Below, one piece after another: positions 21,844 to 29,437 of a stretch of DNA of 54,319 nucleotides. The DNA comes from DASRRB01 sp036732755 (GTDB taxonomy: Bacteria; Planctomycetota; B15-G4; SIAN01), in NCBI GenBank assembly GCA_036732755.1, contig DAINBU010000015.1, forward strand, positions 1 through 54,319, written 5' to 3'. Made by a program: the position numbers and the translations under genes. The notes beneath the pieces were generated by a model that was given only the letters and a program-made list of their open reading frames with translations, was not told the origin of the DNA and did no database searches. Position 1 is the stretch's first letter. Each line of letters begins with the position of its first letter.

Positions 21844-22293
21844 TCACTTCGCTCCGCCGAGCGTCTTCAGCAGCTCGCCGGGGAATTCGGCGGCCGCAAC
21901 CTTCTCCCATGCGTGCGAGACCTTGCCGTCCTTGCCGATGACGAAGGCGGCGCGCTTCGCCGAGTTGGGCGAGCCGGCATCGAAGGCGCCGTACGCCTTT
22001 GCGATCGCCTTGTCGGAGTCGGAGAGGAGGTCGAAGTTGAACTCGAACTTCTCGGCGAACTTCCGGTTGGCCTCGACGCTGTCGAAGCTCGCGCCGAGGA
22101 TGGTCGCGTCGATCTTCCCGAAGTCGCGGATTCGATCACGGAATCCGCAGCCCTCCTTCGTTCAGCCAGGGGTGTCGGCCCGGGGATAGAACCAGAGCAC
22201 GACGGTCTTGCCCTTGAGCTTGCTGAGCTCGACGTCCTGACCCTTGTGGTTCTTCGCCTTGAAGGCGGGGGCGACGTCGCCGACCTTGACCAT
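21844..22293 (-). CDS. bcp: BCP-type peroxiredoxin with in-frame UGA (probable selenocysteine 44)
   Basis: A 149-residue thiol peroxidase of the BCP/PrxQ family that reduces peroxides. Reading through one UGA (22162-22164) gives an uninterrupted family-typical protein. Before it comes VVLWFYPRADTPG and after it TKEGCGFRDRI, then FVIGKDGKVSHAWEK and a TGA stop at 21844. The UGA is residue 44, exactly where relatives have the peroxidatic Cys (TPGCT). The resolving Cys49 and the active-site Pro37, Thr41 and Arg114 are kept. AAGGAGA lies 8 bases before the ATG at 22293. A SECIS-like hairpin follows the UGA (separate entry). Selenocysteine versions of this family are known in bacteria. The alternative is a single C-to-A nonsense change or read error. 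No selA, selB, selC or selD is in the window. Confidence 0.88.
22126..22148 (-). promoter_or_regulatory. SECIS-like hairpin just downstream of the UGA
   Basis: In the mRNA, counted from the base after the UGA, GCGGAUUC (14-21) pairs perfectly with GAAUCCGC (29-36) around the 7-base loop CGUGAUC. The loop carries G23 and U24, the bases that the E. coli fdhF SECIS offers to SelB at the same distance. A U-G pair and weak G-C/G-U pairs extend the stem below. The hairpin is built from codons GGA, CGT, GAT and CGA, which are scarce in this GC3-rich region. This points to selection on RNA structure rather than on codons. Confidence 0.8.
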
Positions 22294-22307
22294 GGTCTTC
22301 TCCTTGA

Positions 22308-22349
22308 GTGTGCGCGCTGGAGCGCGTGGGTGTGCGCGCTGGAGCGCGC
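22308..22349. repeat. Two tandem dyads in the peroxiredoxin leader
   Basis: A 19-base sequence occurs twice with 22-base spacing (22308-22326 and 22330-22348). Each copy holds GCGCGCT-GG-AGCGCG, a two-fold symmetric site (perfect in the second copy, one mismatch in the first). They lie 15-56 bases upstream of the peroxiredoxin start, in the space between divergent genes. Two in-phase dyads two helical turns apart look like operators for a dimeric regulator, though short GC palindromes arise easily in such DNA. Confidence 0.45.
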
Positions 22350-22482
22350 GAGGGCGCCGGGCGGGCGGCCGCGGCGCGAGGCGGCAAGCGACGATAACGC
22401 GGGGCGGCGGCGTGCCCGAACGGCGCGGCGCGCCGGACCGTACACTCGCGCCGTCCGGCGATGGGGGGCAGGGGAGTTGGCG

Positions 22483-23277
22483 ATGGCAGCGGGCGTCTCC
22501 TTCTTCACGAACGTGGTCCGCCTGCTGACGCTCGGGGTCGTCACGACCGACGGCGTCTTCGGCTGGCGCGCGTGGAACCGCGAGAGCGAGCACGCGCAGC
22601 AGATCGCCGCCAAGGACCGCGCGATCGAGGACCTCCACCGGGAGGTCGCGCAGCAGGGCGCGAAGATCCAGCAGCTCACCAGCGATCTCGCGACGGCGAG
22701 GAAAGAGATCGAGCGGCTCGGGCTCGCGCTCAAGCTGCTCAAGGTCGACCGGCGCATGGCGCGCGTGGTGGTCCTGGAGCAGGGGCCGTCGGCAACGCCG
22801 GGCCGCGTGAAGACGAAGCTCCGTTTCGAGGAGGTCGACGCCGCGGGCAACCCGGTCGGCGCGCCGCGCGAGCTGACGCTCGAGGGCGACGTCCTCTACG
22901 TCGACTCGCTGGTCGTCAAGTTCGACGACATCCTGGTCGAGAAGGGCGACCCGCTGCGCGCCGCGTCGCTCTGCCACTTCCGGCGTCTCTTCGGCGAGTT
23001 CCAGCAGCCGAGCGAGGGGGTCGCGCTCGACGCACCCGGCGAGCGGCCCGCGATCTACGGCGGCGGCGCCGAGATGTCGCCGCTCGAGCAGGAGATCTGG
23101 CGCGACTTCTGGAACCTCGCCAACGATCCCAAGAAGGCCGCCGCGCTGGGGATCCGCGCCGCGCACGGCGAGGCGCCTTCGATGAAGCTCAAGGCCGGTG
23201 AGGTCTACCGCATCACGCTGCGCGCGAGCGGTGGCCTCTCGATGCTGCCCGACCGCCCCGACGCGGGCGGCAACTGA
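22483..23277 (+). CDS. Membrane-anchored coiled-coil protein, unknown function
   Basis: A 264-residue protein. A hydrophobic N-terminus (FFTNVVRLLTLGVVTTDGVF) is followed by a coiled coil at about residues 28-82 (AAKDRAIEDLHREVAQQGAK, LATARKEIERLGLALKLLK). A beta-rich C-terminal domain follows, with RVVVLEQGP and LEGDVLYVDSLVVKFDD. GGGGAG precedes the ATG at 22483 by 9 bases. I do not recognise a named family. It is divergent from the peroxiredoxin, sharing the region with the tandem dyads, and is followed by the M1 peptidase after 77 bases. Confidence 0.75.
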   Translation: MAAGVSFFTNVVRLLTLGVVTTDGVFGWRAWNRESEHAQQIAAKDRAIEDLHREVAQQGAKIQQLTSDLATARKEIERLGLALKLLKVDRRMARVVVLEQGPSATPGRVKTKLRFEEVDAAGNPVGAPRELTLEGDVLYVDSLVVKFDDILVEKGDPLRAASLCHFRRLFGEFQQPSEGVALDAPGERPAIYGGGAEMSPLEQEIWRDFWNLANDPKKAAALGIRAAHGEAPSMKLKAGEVYRITLRASGGLSMLPDRPDAGGN

Positions 23278-23354
23278 GGGGTCGGCTGCCCGATCCGACG
23301 CCGACTCGATAGGCTGTTCCTTCCTCTATTGGTCGCCCCGTGAAGGAGTCGAGC

Positions 23355-26165
23355 ATGGTTCTCACCTCGTCATCGCCGCTCCGTCGTTTCCTCTTCACGG
23401 TCGTCGGGTTCGCGTCGCTCGCCGTCGTCGCTGCGGCGCAGGGCAACCGCGGCGGTGGCCCGCCGGTCGAGGTGAAGCCCAACTACGGCGCGATGCGCGA
23501 GGACCGCGGCACCGAGAGCCGCGTCGCCGATCTTCTCAAGGTCCACGTCCGCCTCAAGCTCGACGAGAAGGCCGACAAGTTCGAGGGCGACGTCATCAAC
23601 GAAGTCTCCTGGCTCGCCGCAGGCACGACCGACGTGTGGTTCGACGCGGTGAACATGAAGATCGGCGCGGTGCAGGTCGACGGCAAGCGGGTCGAGTTCA
23701 AGCACGACGACAACCGCATCCAAGTCACGCTGCCGGCGCCCGCGGTGTACGGCGCGAAGGCGGCGATCGAGATCGACTACGCCGTCGAGAAGCCGCGGCG
23801 CGGGCTCTGGTTCATCCATCCGACGCCCGAGGAGCCCGGCCTGCTGGACGAGATCTGGAGCCAGGGCCAGGCGGAGGACAATCGCAATTGGATCCCGACC
23901 TGGGACTACCCGAGCGACCGCGCCGCCTTCGAGGGCGAGTTCACCGTGCGCGACGGGCTGACCGTCGTGAGCAACGGCAAGCTGGTCGAGAAGAAGCCGC
24001 TCGGCGACGGCTGGACCACCTGGCGCTGGTCGATCGACTTCCCGTTCGCGACCTACCTGATCTCGCTCTGCGTCGGCCACTACGAGCGCTACGCCGACGA
24101 GTGGCGCGGCATCCCGGTCGAGTACTACGTCCAGAAGGGGGTCGGCGAGGCGAAGGCGCGCCGCAGCTTCGGCCAGACGCCCGACGCGCTCGAGTTCTTC
24201 TCGACGAAGATCGGGGTGCCCTATCCCTACGCCAAGTACGCGCAGACCTGCGTGCAGAAGTTCATCGCCGGCGGCATGGAGAACATCTCCGCCACGACGC
24301 AGAGCGACAACACGCTGCATGACGAGCGGGAGCACCTCGACCGCGACAGCCAGGGCCTGATGGCGCACGAGCTCGCCCATCAGTGGTTCGGCGACTACCT
24401 GACCTGCCGGACGTGGCGGCACCTCTGGCTCAACGAGGGCTTCGCCAACTACTTCGAGGCGCTCTACCGCCGCCAGTCGCGCGGCGAGGACGACTACCGC
24501 CTCGCGATGCGCAACGAAGTGCGCTCCGCCGCCGCCAGCATGAACCGCGGCGCGCCGCGCCCGCTGGTCGAGAGCTTCTTCAACCGCGCGCCCGACGGCA
24601 ACGGCAACAACGCCGTCTACGTCCGCGGCAGCTCGACGCTCCGCATGATCCACGCGCAGCTCGGCGACGAGCTGTGGTGGAAGGCGATCCACCACTACGT
24701 CACGAAGCACGCCGGACAGCTCGTCGACAGCCTCGACTTCGAGGTCGCGATCGAGGAGGCGACCGGGAAGAACCTCCACTGGCTCTTCGAGGAGTACTGC
24801 TACCTCGGCGGCCACCCGAAGTTCGCGATCACGCAGGCGTACGACGGCGACAAGAAGGAAGTGGTCCTGCAGGTGAAGCAGACGCAGGACACCTCCAACA
24901 TGGTGCCGGTCTTCGTCTACCCCGTTCCGATCGAGGTGGTCTGCAAGGAGGGCCGGGCCACGCACACGGTGTGGGTGCGCGCCAAGGAGCAGGAGATCCG
25001 CCTACCGGCGCCGAGCGCGCCGCTCATGGTCGCCTTCGACTCGGGCAACGTGATGTTGAAGGAGGTCGACTTCAAGAAGGGCGCGGCGGAGCTCTCCTTC
25101 ATCGCGCAGGGCGGCGATCCCGACGTCGTGGCGCGCCTCAACGCGGTGGATCAGCTTGCCGACGTCGCCGACGCCGACAAGGAGCTCGCACGCAAGACGC
25201 TTTCGGGCGTGCTCGCGAGCAAGGACCACCGCGACTTGCGCGCGGCGGCGGCCGAGGGCGTCGGCAAGCTCGGCGGCGCGACCGCCGGCGCCGCGCTGAG
25301 CGCGGGCCTGAAGGACCCCGAGTCGCGCGTGCGGCGCGCGTGCGTCGCGGCGCTCGGCCGGATCGTCAAGGAGCTCGGCGATTCGAAGGAGGCGGTGACG
25401 CAGGCGGTCGCCGATGCGCTCCGCACCGACCTCTCCTACAACGTGCAGCAGGCGGCGTGCGACGCGCTCGGGAAGCTCGGCGGCGACGCTTCCGTCGTCG
25501 CGCTGCGCGCGGCGACCGACTTCCCCTCGCCCAACGATCGCGTCGGCAGCGCGGCGCTGCGCGCCCGGCTCGCGCTCCAAGATGGCATGGCGGTCGACGA
25601 GGTCTTCCAGATGGTCGGGCGCGGCGGCGACCCGAAACGGCGCGCGCTCGGGCTGGCGTCGATCGGTGGGTTGAACGACGCGCAGCTCGGCCCCCGCCGC
25701 GACGAGGCGATCGCGCTCCTGATCGACGCGGCGCAGCGCGAGGACGCCGGCGCCCGCTCGGCGATCCAGGCGCTCGGCGAGCTCAGGGCGGTCGAAGCCG
25801 AAGAGACGCTGCGCAAGCTGGCCGAGCGGCAGAACGGTCCGCGCTTCGTCGCCTTCGCGGCGCGCAATTCCCTGCGCCAGATCGACGAGGCGAAGAAGAA
25901 GGCGGCCGCCGACCTCGCCGCTGCGACGCCCGCCAAGCCGACGCCGACCGCCGAGGAGCTCGCGCGGACCGTCGGCGACCTCCAAAAGCAGATCGACGCG
26001 CTCCGCACGGAGCTCGACGGAATGAAGAAGGCGGCGCCCGCCGCCCCCAAGCCCACGACGAGTCCGGCTCCGGCCCCCGGCCCGGCGACCCCTGCAGGTC
26101 CGCCGCCCTCCGGAGCAGCCCCCGGCACGAACCCGTCCGCCCCCGCGGCGGGCGGCGGCCGGTGA
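23355..26165 (+). CDS. Secreted M1 family metallopeptidase with HEAT-like repeats
   Basis: A 936-residue zinc aminopeptidase-type protein with a cleavable signal peptide (hydrophobic RFLFTVVGFASLAVVAAA). The catalytic domain has the exopeptidase motif GGMEN at 306-310 (usual GAMEN) and the zinc site HELAH at 338-342 with the third ligand Glu361 in WLNEGFA. From about residue 580 a run of HEAT-like helical repeats follows (LRAAAAEGVGKLGGATAGAA and similar). The end has a predicted coiled-coil segment (TVGDLQKQIDALRTELDGM) and a Pro/Ala-rich tail. The ATG at 23355 is chosen because AAGGAG is 6 bases upstream. It probably degrades peptides in the periplasm or outside. Confidence 0.92.
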   Translation: MVLTSSSPLRRFLFTVVGFASLAVVAAAQGNRGGGPPVEVKPNYGAMREDRGTESRVADLLKVHVRLKLDEKADKFEGDVINEVSWLAAGTTDVWFDAVNMKIGAVQVDGKRVEFKHDDNRIQVTLPAPAVYGAKAAIEIDYAVEKPRRGLWFIHPTPEEPGLLDEIWSQGQAEDNRNWIPTWDYPSDRAAFEGEFTVRDGLTVVSNGKLVEKKPLGDGWTTWRWSIDFPFATYLISLCVGHYERYADEWRGIPVEYYVQKGVGEAKARRSFGQTPDALEFFSTKIGVPYPYAKYAQTCVQKFIAGGMENISATTQSDNTLHDEREHLDRDSQGLMAHELAHQWFGDYLTCRTWRHLWLNEGFANYFEALYRRQSRGEDDYRLAMRNEVRSAAASMNRGAPRPLVESFFNRAPDGNGNNAVYVRGSSTLRMIHAQLGDELWWKAIHHYVTKHAGQLVDSLDFEVAIEEATGKNLHWLFEEYCYLGGHPKFAITQAYDGDKKEVVLQVKQTQDTSNMVPVFVYPVPIEVVCKEGRATHTVWVRAKEQEIRLPAPSAPLMVAFDSGNVMLKEVDFKKGAAELSFIAQGGDPDVVARLNAVDQLADVADADKELARKTLSGVLASKDHRDLRAAAAEGVGKLGGATAGAALSAGLKDPESRVRRACVAALGRIVKELGDSKEAVTQAVADALRTDLSYNVQQAACDALGKLGGDASVVALRAATDFPSPNDRVGSAALRARLALQDGMAVDEVFQMVGRGGDPKRRALGLASIGGLNDAQLGPRRDEAIALLIDAAQREDAGARSAIQALGELRAVEAEETLRKLAERQNGPRFVAFAARNSLRQIDEAKKKAAADLAAATPAKPTPTAEELARTVGDLQKQIDALRTELDGMKKAAPAAPKPTTSPAPAPGPATPAGPPPSGAAPGTNPSAPAAGGGR

Positions 26166-26179
26166 CCCCTGAGGAAGGC

Positions 26180-26566
26180 ATGCCGACCCAGCCCAGCAAG
26201 AGCCTCGAGACCTTTCCCCATCCGCGCCCGGGGCGGAACTTCCTGATCTCGATCGACTGCCCCGAGTTCACCTGCCTCTGCCCCAAGACCGGGCAGCCCG
26301 ACTTCGCCACCCTCAAGCTGCGCTACGTGCCGGGCGAGCGGTGCGTCGAGTTGAAGTCGCTCAAGCTCTACTTCTGGAGCTTCCGCGACGAGGGGGCGTT
26401 CCACGAGGCGGTCGTGCAGCGGATCCTCGACGACCTGGTCGCCGCCCTCGCGCCGCGCTGGATGCGGATCGAGGGGGACTTCTTCGTCCGCGGCGGGCTG
26501 CACACCCGCGTCTATGCACGCCACGGAAAGCTGCCCGACGACGTCGGCGGCGAGCCGCCGATCTGA
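26180..26566 (+). CDS. queF: NADPH-dependent 7-cyano-7-deazaguanine reductase (QueF)
   Basis: A 128-residue unimodular (YkvM/type I) QueF, which reduces preQ0 to preQ1 in queuosine synthesis. The catalytic Cys lies in PEFTCLCPKTGQPDFA and the QueF signature VELKSLKLYFWSFRDEGAFHE is at about residues 56-75. AGGAAGG sits just before the ATG, 14 bases after the peptidase stop, so the two may be co-transcribed although their functions are unrelated. No other queuosine genes are in the window. Confidence 0.93.
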   Translation: MPTQPSKSLETFPHPRPGRNFLISIDCPEFTCLCPKTGQPDFATLKLRYVPGERCVELKSLKLYFWSFRDEGAFHEAVVQRILDDLVAALAPRWMRIEGDFFVRGGLHTRVYARHGKLPDDVGGEPPI

Positions 26567-26626
26567 TCGGATCGGGTCGTGGGAAAGCGGTTGAACAGTT
26601 CGAAGCGCATTTCCAAGGTTGACGTA

Positions 26627-26654
26627 GGGGGGCGAAAGCGGCCAAATCCCCCCC
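26627..26654. terminator. G6/C7 hairpin after queF
   Basis: Six G (26627-26632) can pair with the C run at 26648-26654, with a smaller GCGAAAGC hairpin inside. It lies in the 222-base gap between queF and the next lipoprotein. There is no T-tract, so a terminator role is only possible. Confidence 0.25.
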
Positions 26655-26788
26655 ATTCAGCGACCGAGGCGGCGGCGCGGGACCAGATGGCGGGACCGCG
26701 TCGAGGACGTCGCAAGAACGGTCGCGAGCGCCGACCACGGCGCAGCCGGGTTCGACACCATTCGCGTGCTTTCGCGGGGGAGGGATCC

Positions 26789-28120
26789 ATGCAGAAGCGT
26801 CGCTGCGTCGCGTGGTTGGCATTGACGGGTAGCGGCCTGCTCGCCGCGTGCCTCTCGTCGCCCAACGAGATCAAGACCTACACACCGATCCAGCTCACGA
26901 ATCCCGTATCGGTCGTGCGCGACAACGAGCCGATCATCGTCCCGCTCTCCGAAGTGAAGTCGCGCTACCCCAACTTCGACGTGAACGACTTCTCCGTCAA
27001 CCTGATGGCGTCGAACTGGAATCCGCGCGAGTACGACCCGATGCTCGCGACCGATCCGCCGCCGGTGATCCCGGCGCAGCTCTTCGACACCAATCGCGAC
27101 GGGCAGCCCGACGCGCTCCTCGTGATCTGCGACGTCGGCCCGCGCGAGAGGCGCGTCCTCTCGGTCTGCACGCCGCGCTTCAGCAAGCTCAGCAAGTCGA
27201 TCGGCCCGCACGAGGGCGGCGGTCTCTACGTGCGCGAGAACACCCACCGCGAGGGCGGCAAGCTCAAGTCGGAGGGCGCCTACTCGCCGGTCGCTTCCGC
27301 GGTGCTCGACCCGGGCCACACGCGCGGCGACGACCTCTACCAGTGCGGCGGCCCGGTCTTCGAGACCGACGCCAATGGCTGGCGTCTCCTTTTCGATGGG
27401 CGTCTCTGCCTCGACGTGATCGGCAAGAAGCAGCGCGGCCTCGTGATGGCGAACAGCACGAAGGAGCCGCTCGACCTCACGAAGGTCGGCTGGGGCGGGT
27501 CGCTCTTCGGCGAGCCCGAGCAGGTCGGCGCGGGTTCGCTCGGGTACAGCGAGAACGGGACGTTCGTCCCGATGGCCGGCTTCGACGCCGTCGCCTATCG
27601 CATGGTGAACGACGGCACCGCGGCAAAGGAGATCGAGCTCACGATCTCGGGCGCGAAGCTCGGCCACGACAGCTTCGAGCTGCGCTGGCGCATCACCCAC
27701 TACGCCGGGAACCGCTACCTGCGCCACGACGTGAACGTGTCGCGCGGCGGCCACCACCTCGCCTTCGCGCTCACGGCGACCGGCGCGCGCCGCGAGGCGC
27801 TGTCGGGCCACGTCGGCTGGACGCGCGCGTCGACCTGGGGCTCGACCGGGCTCGCGACGGGCGTCGCCGGCCAGCTCGGCGTCGGCATCCTCGCGAGCGG
27901 CCGCGTCGTGAACGGCTTCGTCAAGAATCCGCAGGACGTGATCGGGCTCGAGTTCGACACGAGCGCGCGCAACATCTCCTTCTACACCCTCGCCGCCTGG
28001 GACCAGGAGCCGCAGGGGCTGCGCAGCGTCGACGACTTCACCAAGGCGATCGACGACCTGGCGGCGGGCTTGAACGACCCGATCCAGGTGCGCAACTTCG
28101 AGAAGCAGGCCGACCAGTAA
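26789..28120 (+). CDS. DUF4861-like lipoprotein
   Basis: A 443-residue lipoprotein: the signal ends LLAAC, a good lipobox. The body resembles the DUF4861 group: an N-terminal strand region with VSVVRDNEPIIVPLSEVK, then QLFDTNRDGQPDALLVICDV, and later an aldose-epimerase-like beta-sandwich with SFELRWRITHYAGNRYLRHD. Such proteins are seen with polysaccharide-degrading genes, fitting the pectate lyase at the left of the window. AGGGA before the ATG at 26789 supports the start. Family assignment is by eye; enzymatic activity is unknown. Confidence 0.6.
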   Translation: MQKRRCVAWLALTGSGLLAACLSSPNEIKTYTPIQLTNPVSVVRDNEPIIVPLSEVKSRYPNFDVNDFSVNLMASNWNPREYDPMLATDPPPVIPAQLFDTNRDGQPDALLVICDVGPRERRVLSVCTPRFSKLSKSIGPHEGGGLYVRENTHREGGKLKSEGAYSPVASAVLDPGHTRGDDLYQCGGPVFETDANGWRLLFDGRLCLDVIGKKQRGLVMANSTKEPLDLTKVGWGGSLFGEPEQVGAGSLGYSENGTFVPMAGFDAVAYRMVNDGTAAKEIELTISGAKLGHDSFELRWRITHYAGNRYLRHDVNVSRGGHHLAFALTATGARREALSGHVGWTRASTWGSTGLATGVAGQLGVGILASGRVVNGFVKNPQDVIGLEFDTSARNISFYTLAAWDQEPQGLRSVDDFTKAIDDLAAGLNDPIQVRNFEKQADQ

Positions 28121-28147
28121 CCGCCGGGCCGGCCCGCGGATCCCCGC

Positions 28148-28945
28148 ATGCTCGCCGCCCAATCGATCCTCGTCACCGGCGGCAGCCGCGGCATCGGGCT
28201 CGCGACCGCGTGCGCGCTCGCCGGCGGGACGCGGCGCGATCTTGCGCTGGTTCTCGCGGCGAGAGACGGCGACGCGCTCGCGCGCGCGCAGCTCCAGGTC
28301 GAGCGCGCCGGCGCCGGAAAAGGACCGCTGCGCGTCGCGTCGGTCGCGATGGACGTCGCCGACGCCGCGTCCTTCGAGAAGGGGATGAAGGCGGCGCAGG
28401 AGTTCTGCGGACCGCTCGACGGGCTGGTGCTGTGCGCCGGGATGGCCGAGAGCGCGCCGCTCCACAAGACGCCCGACGAGACGCTCGAGCGCCACCTCGC
28501 CGTCAACCTGTGGGGGGCGTTCCGTCCGCTGCGCGCCGCGCTGCCGGAGATGGTGGCGCGCGGCTTCGGGCGCGTCGTCGCGGTCGCGTCGATCGCCGCG
28601 CTCGCCGGCGCGAGCTACGTCGCCGCCTACACCGCGAGCAAGCACGCCCTGCTCGGTCTGGTGCGCGCCGCCGCGGTCGAGTACGGCGGCCGCGGCGTCA
28701 CCGTGAATGCCGTCTGCCCCGGCTACGTCGACACCGACATGACGCGCCGCGCGCTGCAGCGCATCGCCGAGAAGACGGGGCTCGCGCCCGAGCAGGCGCG
28801 CGAGCGCGTGCTCGCCCGCATGCCGCAGCGCCGCCTGATCCGGCCCGAGGAGGTCGCCGAGGCGATCGTCTTCCTGATGAGCGAGGCGGCGGCCGGCGTG
28901 AACGGCGCCGCGCTGCCGCTCGACGGCGGCGAGCTCGCATCGTGA
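28148..28945 (+). CDS. SDR family NAD(P)-dependent oxidoreductase
   Basis: A 265-residue short-chain dehydrogenase with cofactor loop TGGSRGIG, the LCAGMA segment at the NAG position, and catalytic Ser/Tyr/Lys (Ser in VASIAALAGA, Tyr and Lys in YTASK). In this operon it would oxidise a beta-hydroxyacyl-CoA, as in beta-oxidation or the lower anthraniloyl-CoA pathway. It is the first gene of the operon and its stop overlaps the GTG of the RidA-like gene (GTGA). Confidence 0.88.
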   Translation: MLAAQSILVTGGSRGIGLATACALAGGTRRDLALVLAARDGDALARAQLQVERAGAGKGPLRVASVAMDVADAASFEKGMKAAQEFCGPLDGLVLCAGMAESAPLHKTPDETLERHLAVNLWGAFRPLRAALPEMVARGFGRVVAVASIAALAGASYVAAYTASKHALLGLVRAAAVEYGGRGVTVNAVCPGYVDTDMTRRALQRIAEKTGLAPEQARERVLARMPQRRLIRPEEVAEAIVFLMSEAAAGVNGAALPLDGGELAS

Positions 28946-29355
28946 GCACGAAGCCGACCGCGGTCGAGCCGGACGGCTGGCCGAAGCCGAAGGGCTACTC
29001 GAACGGGATGGTCGCGCCCGCCGGCGCTCGGCTGCTCGCCGTCGCCGGCCAGGTCGCCTGGGACGAGCGCGGGAAGATCGTCTCGGACGACCTCGCGGCG
29101 CAGTTCGGGCAGGCGCTCGCCAACGTGCTGAAGGTCGTGACGGCGGCGGGCGGGAGCGCCGAGCACCTCCTCCGCCTCACCTACTACGTGACCGACAAGG
29201 AGGAGTACCGCCGCCGGACCGCCGAGATCGGCGAGCGCTACCGCGCCGTCCTCGGCCGCAACTATCCGGCTGCTACGCTGGTCGAGGTGAAGGGGCTCCT
29301 CGAGCCGGGAGCGCGCGTGGAGATCGAAGCCACGGCGGCACTGCCGCCGGCTTGA
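28942..29355 (+). CDS. RidA-like protein lacking the canonical arginine
   Basis: A 137-residue RidA/YjgF-family protein. Classical RidA hydrolyses enamine/imine intermediates to ketones. Family features: AGQVAWDERGKIV, FGQALANVLKVVTAAGG, LTYYVTDKEEY and VEIEATA. In E. coli RidA the catalytic Arg105 sits in VEVARLP; here the aligned piece is VEVKGLL, so the Arg is absent by my hand alignment. It is thus a divergent Rid member. The start is GTG overlapping the SDR stop. Clusters degrading anthraniloyl-CoA commonly carry a RidA gene, where an enamine-type intermediate would be a natural substrate (inference). Confidence 0.85.
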   Translation: MSTKPTAVEPDGWPKPKGYSNGMVAPAGARLLAVAGQVAWDERGKIVSDDLAAQFGQALANVLKVVTAAGGSAEHLLRLTYYVTDKEEYRRRTAEIGERYRAVLGRNYPAATLVEVKGLLEPGARVEIEATAALPPA

Positions 29356-29437
29356 CGTCGCGGCGCTGCCGCCGCCGTAGCCCCGCGCGCCATCGATTAC
29401 GATGCGCGGCCCCGAACCGCTCCCGCGAGGCCGTGCG

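Noticed and set aside
22162..22164. UGA as a simple stop or sequencing error
   Set aside because: Possible, but position at the active Cys, intact downstream frame, GU-loop hairpin and rare codons together favour recoding.
22162..23166. Minus-strand frame that joins 290 residues to the start of the peroxiredoxin and ends at the UGA
   Set aside because: The upstream part is a shadow of the coiled-coil gene. The true gene starts at 22293 with AAGGAGA and reads through the UGA.
26619..26647. TTGACG with a spaced CCAAAT as a promoter for the lipoprotein gene
   Set aside because: The -10 matches only half the consensus and the leader would be about 135 bases.
26657..28645. 662-residue minus-strand open frame
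   Set aside because: Opposes the lipoprotein and SDR genes; no start context and no recognisable motifs.
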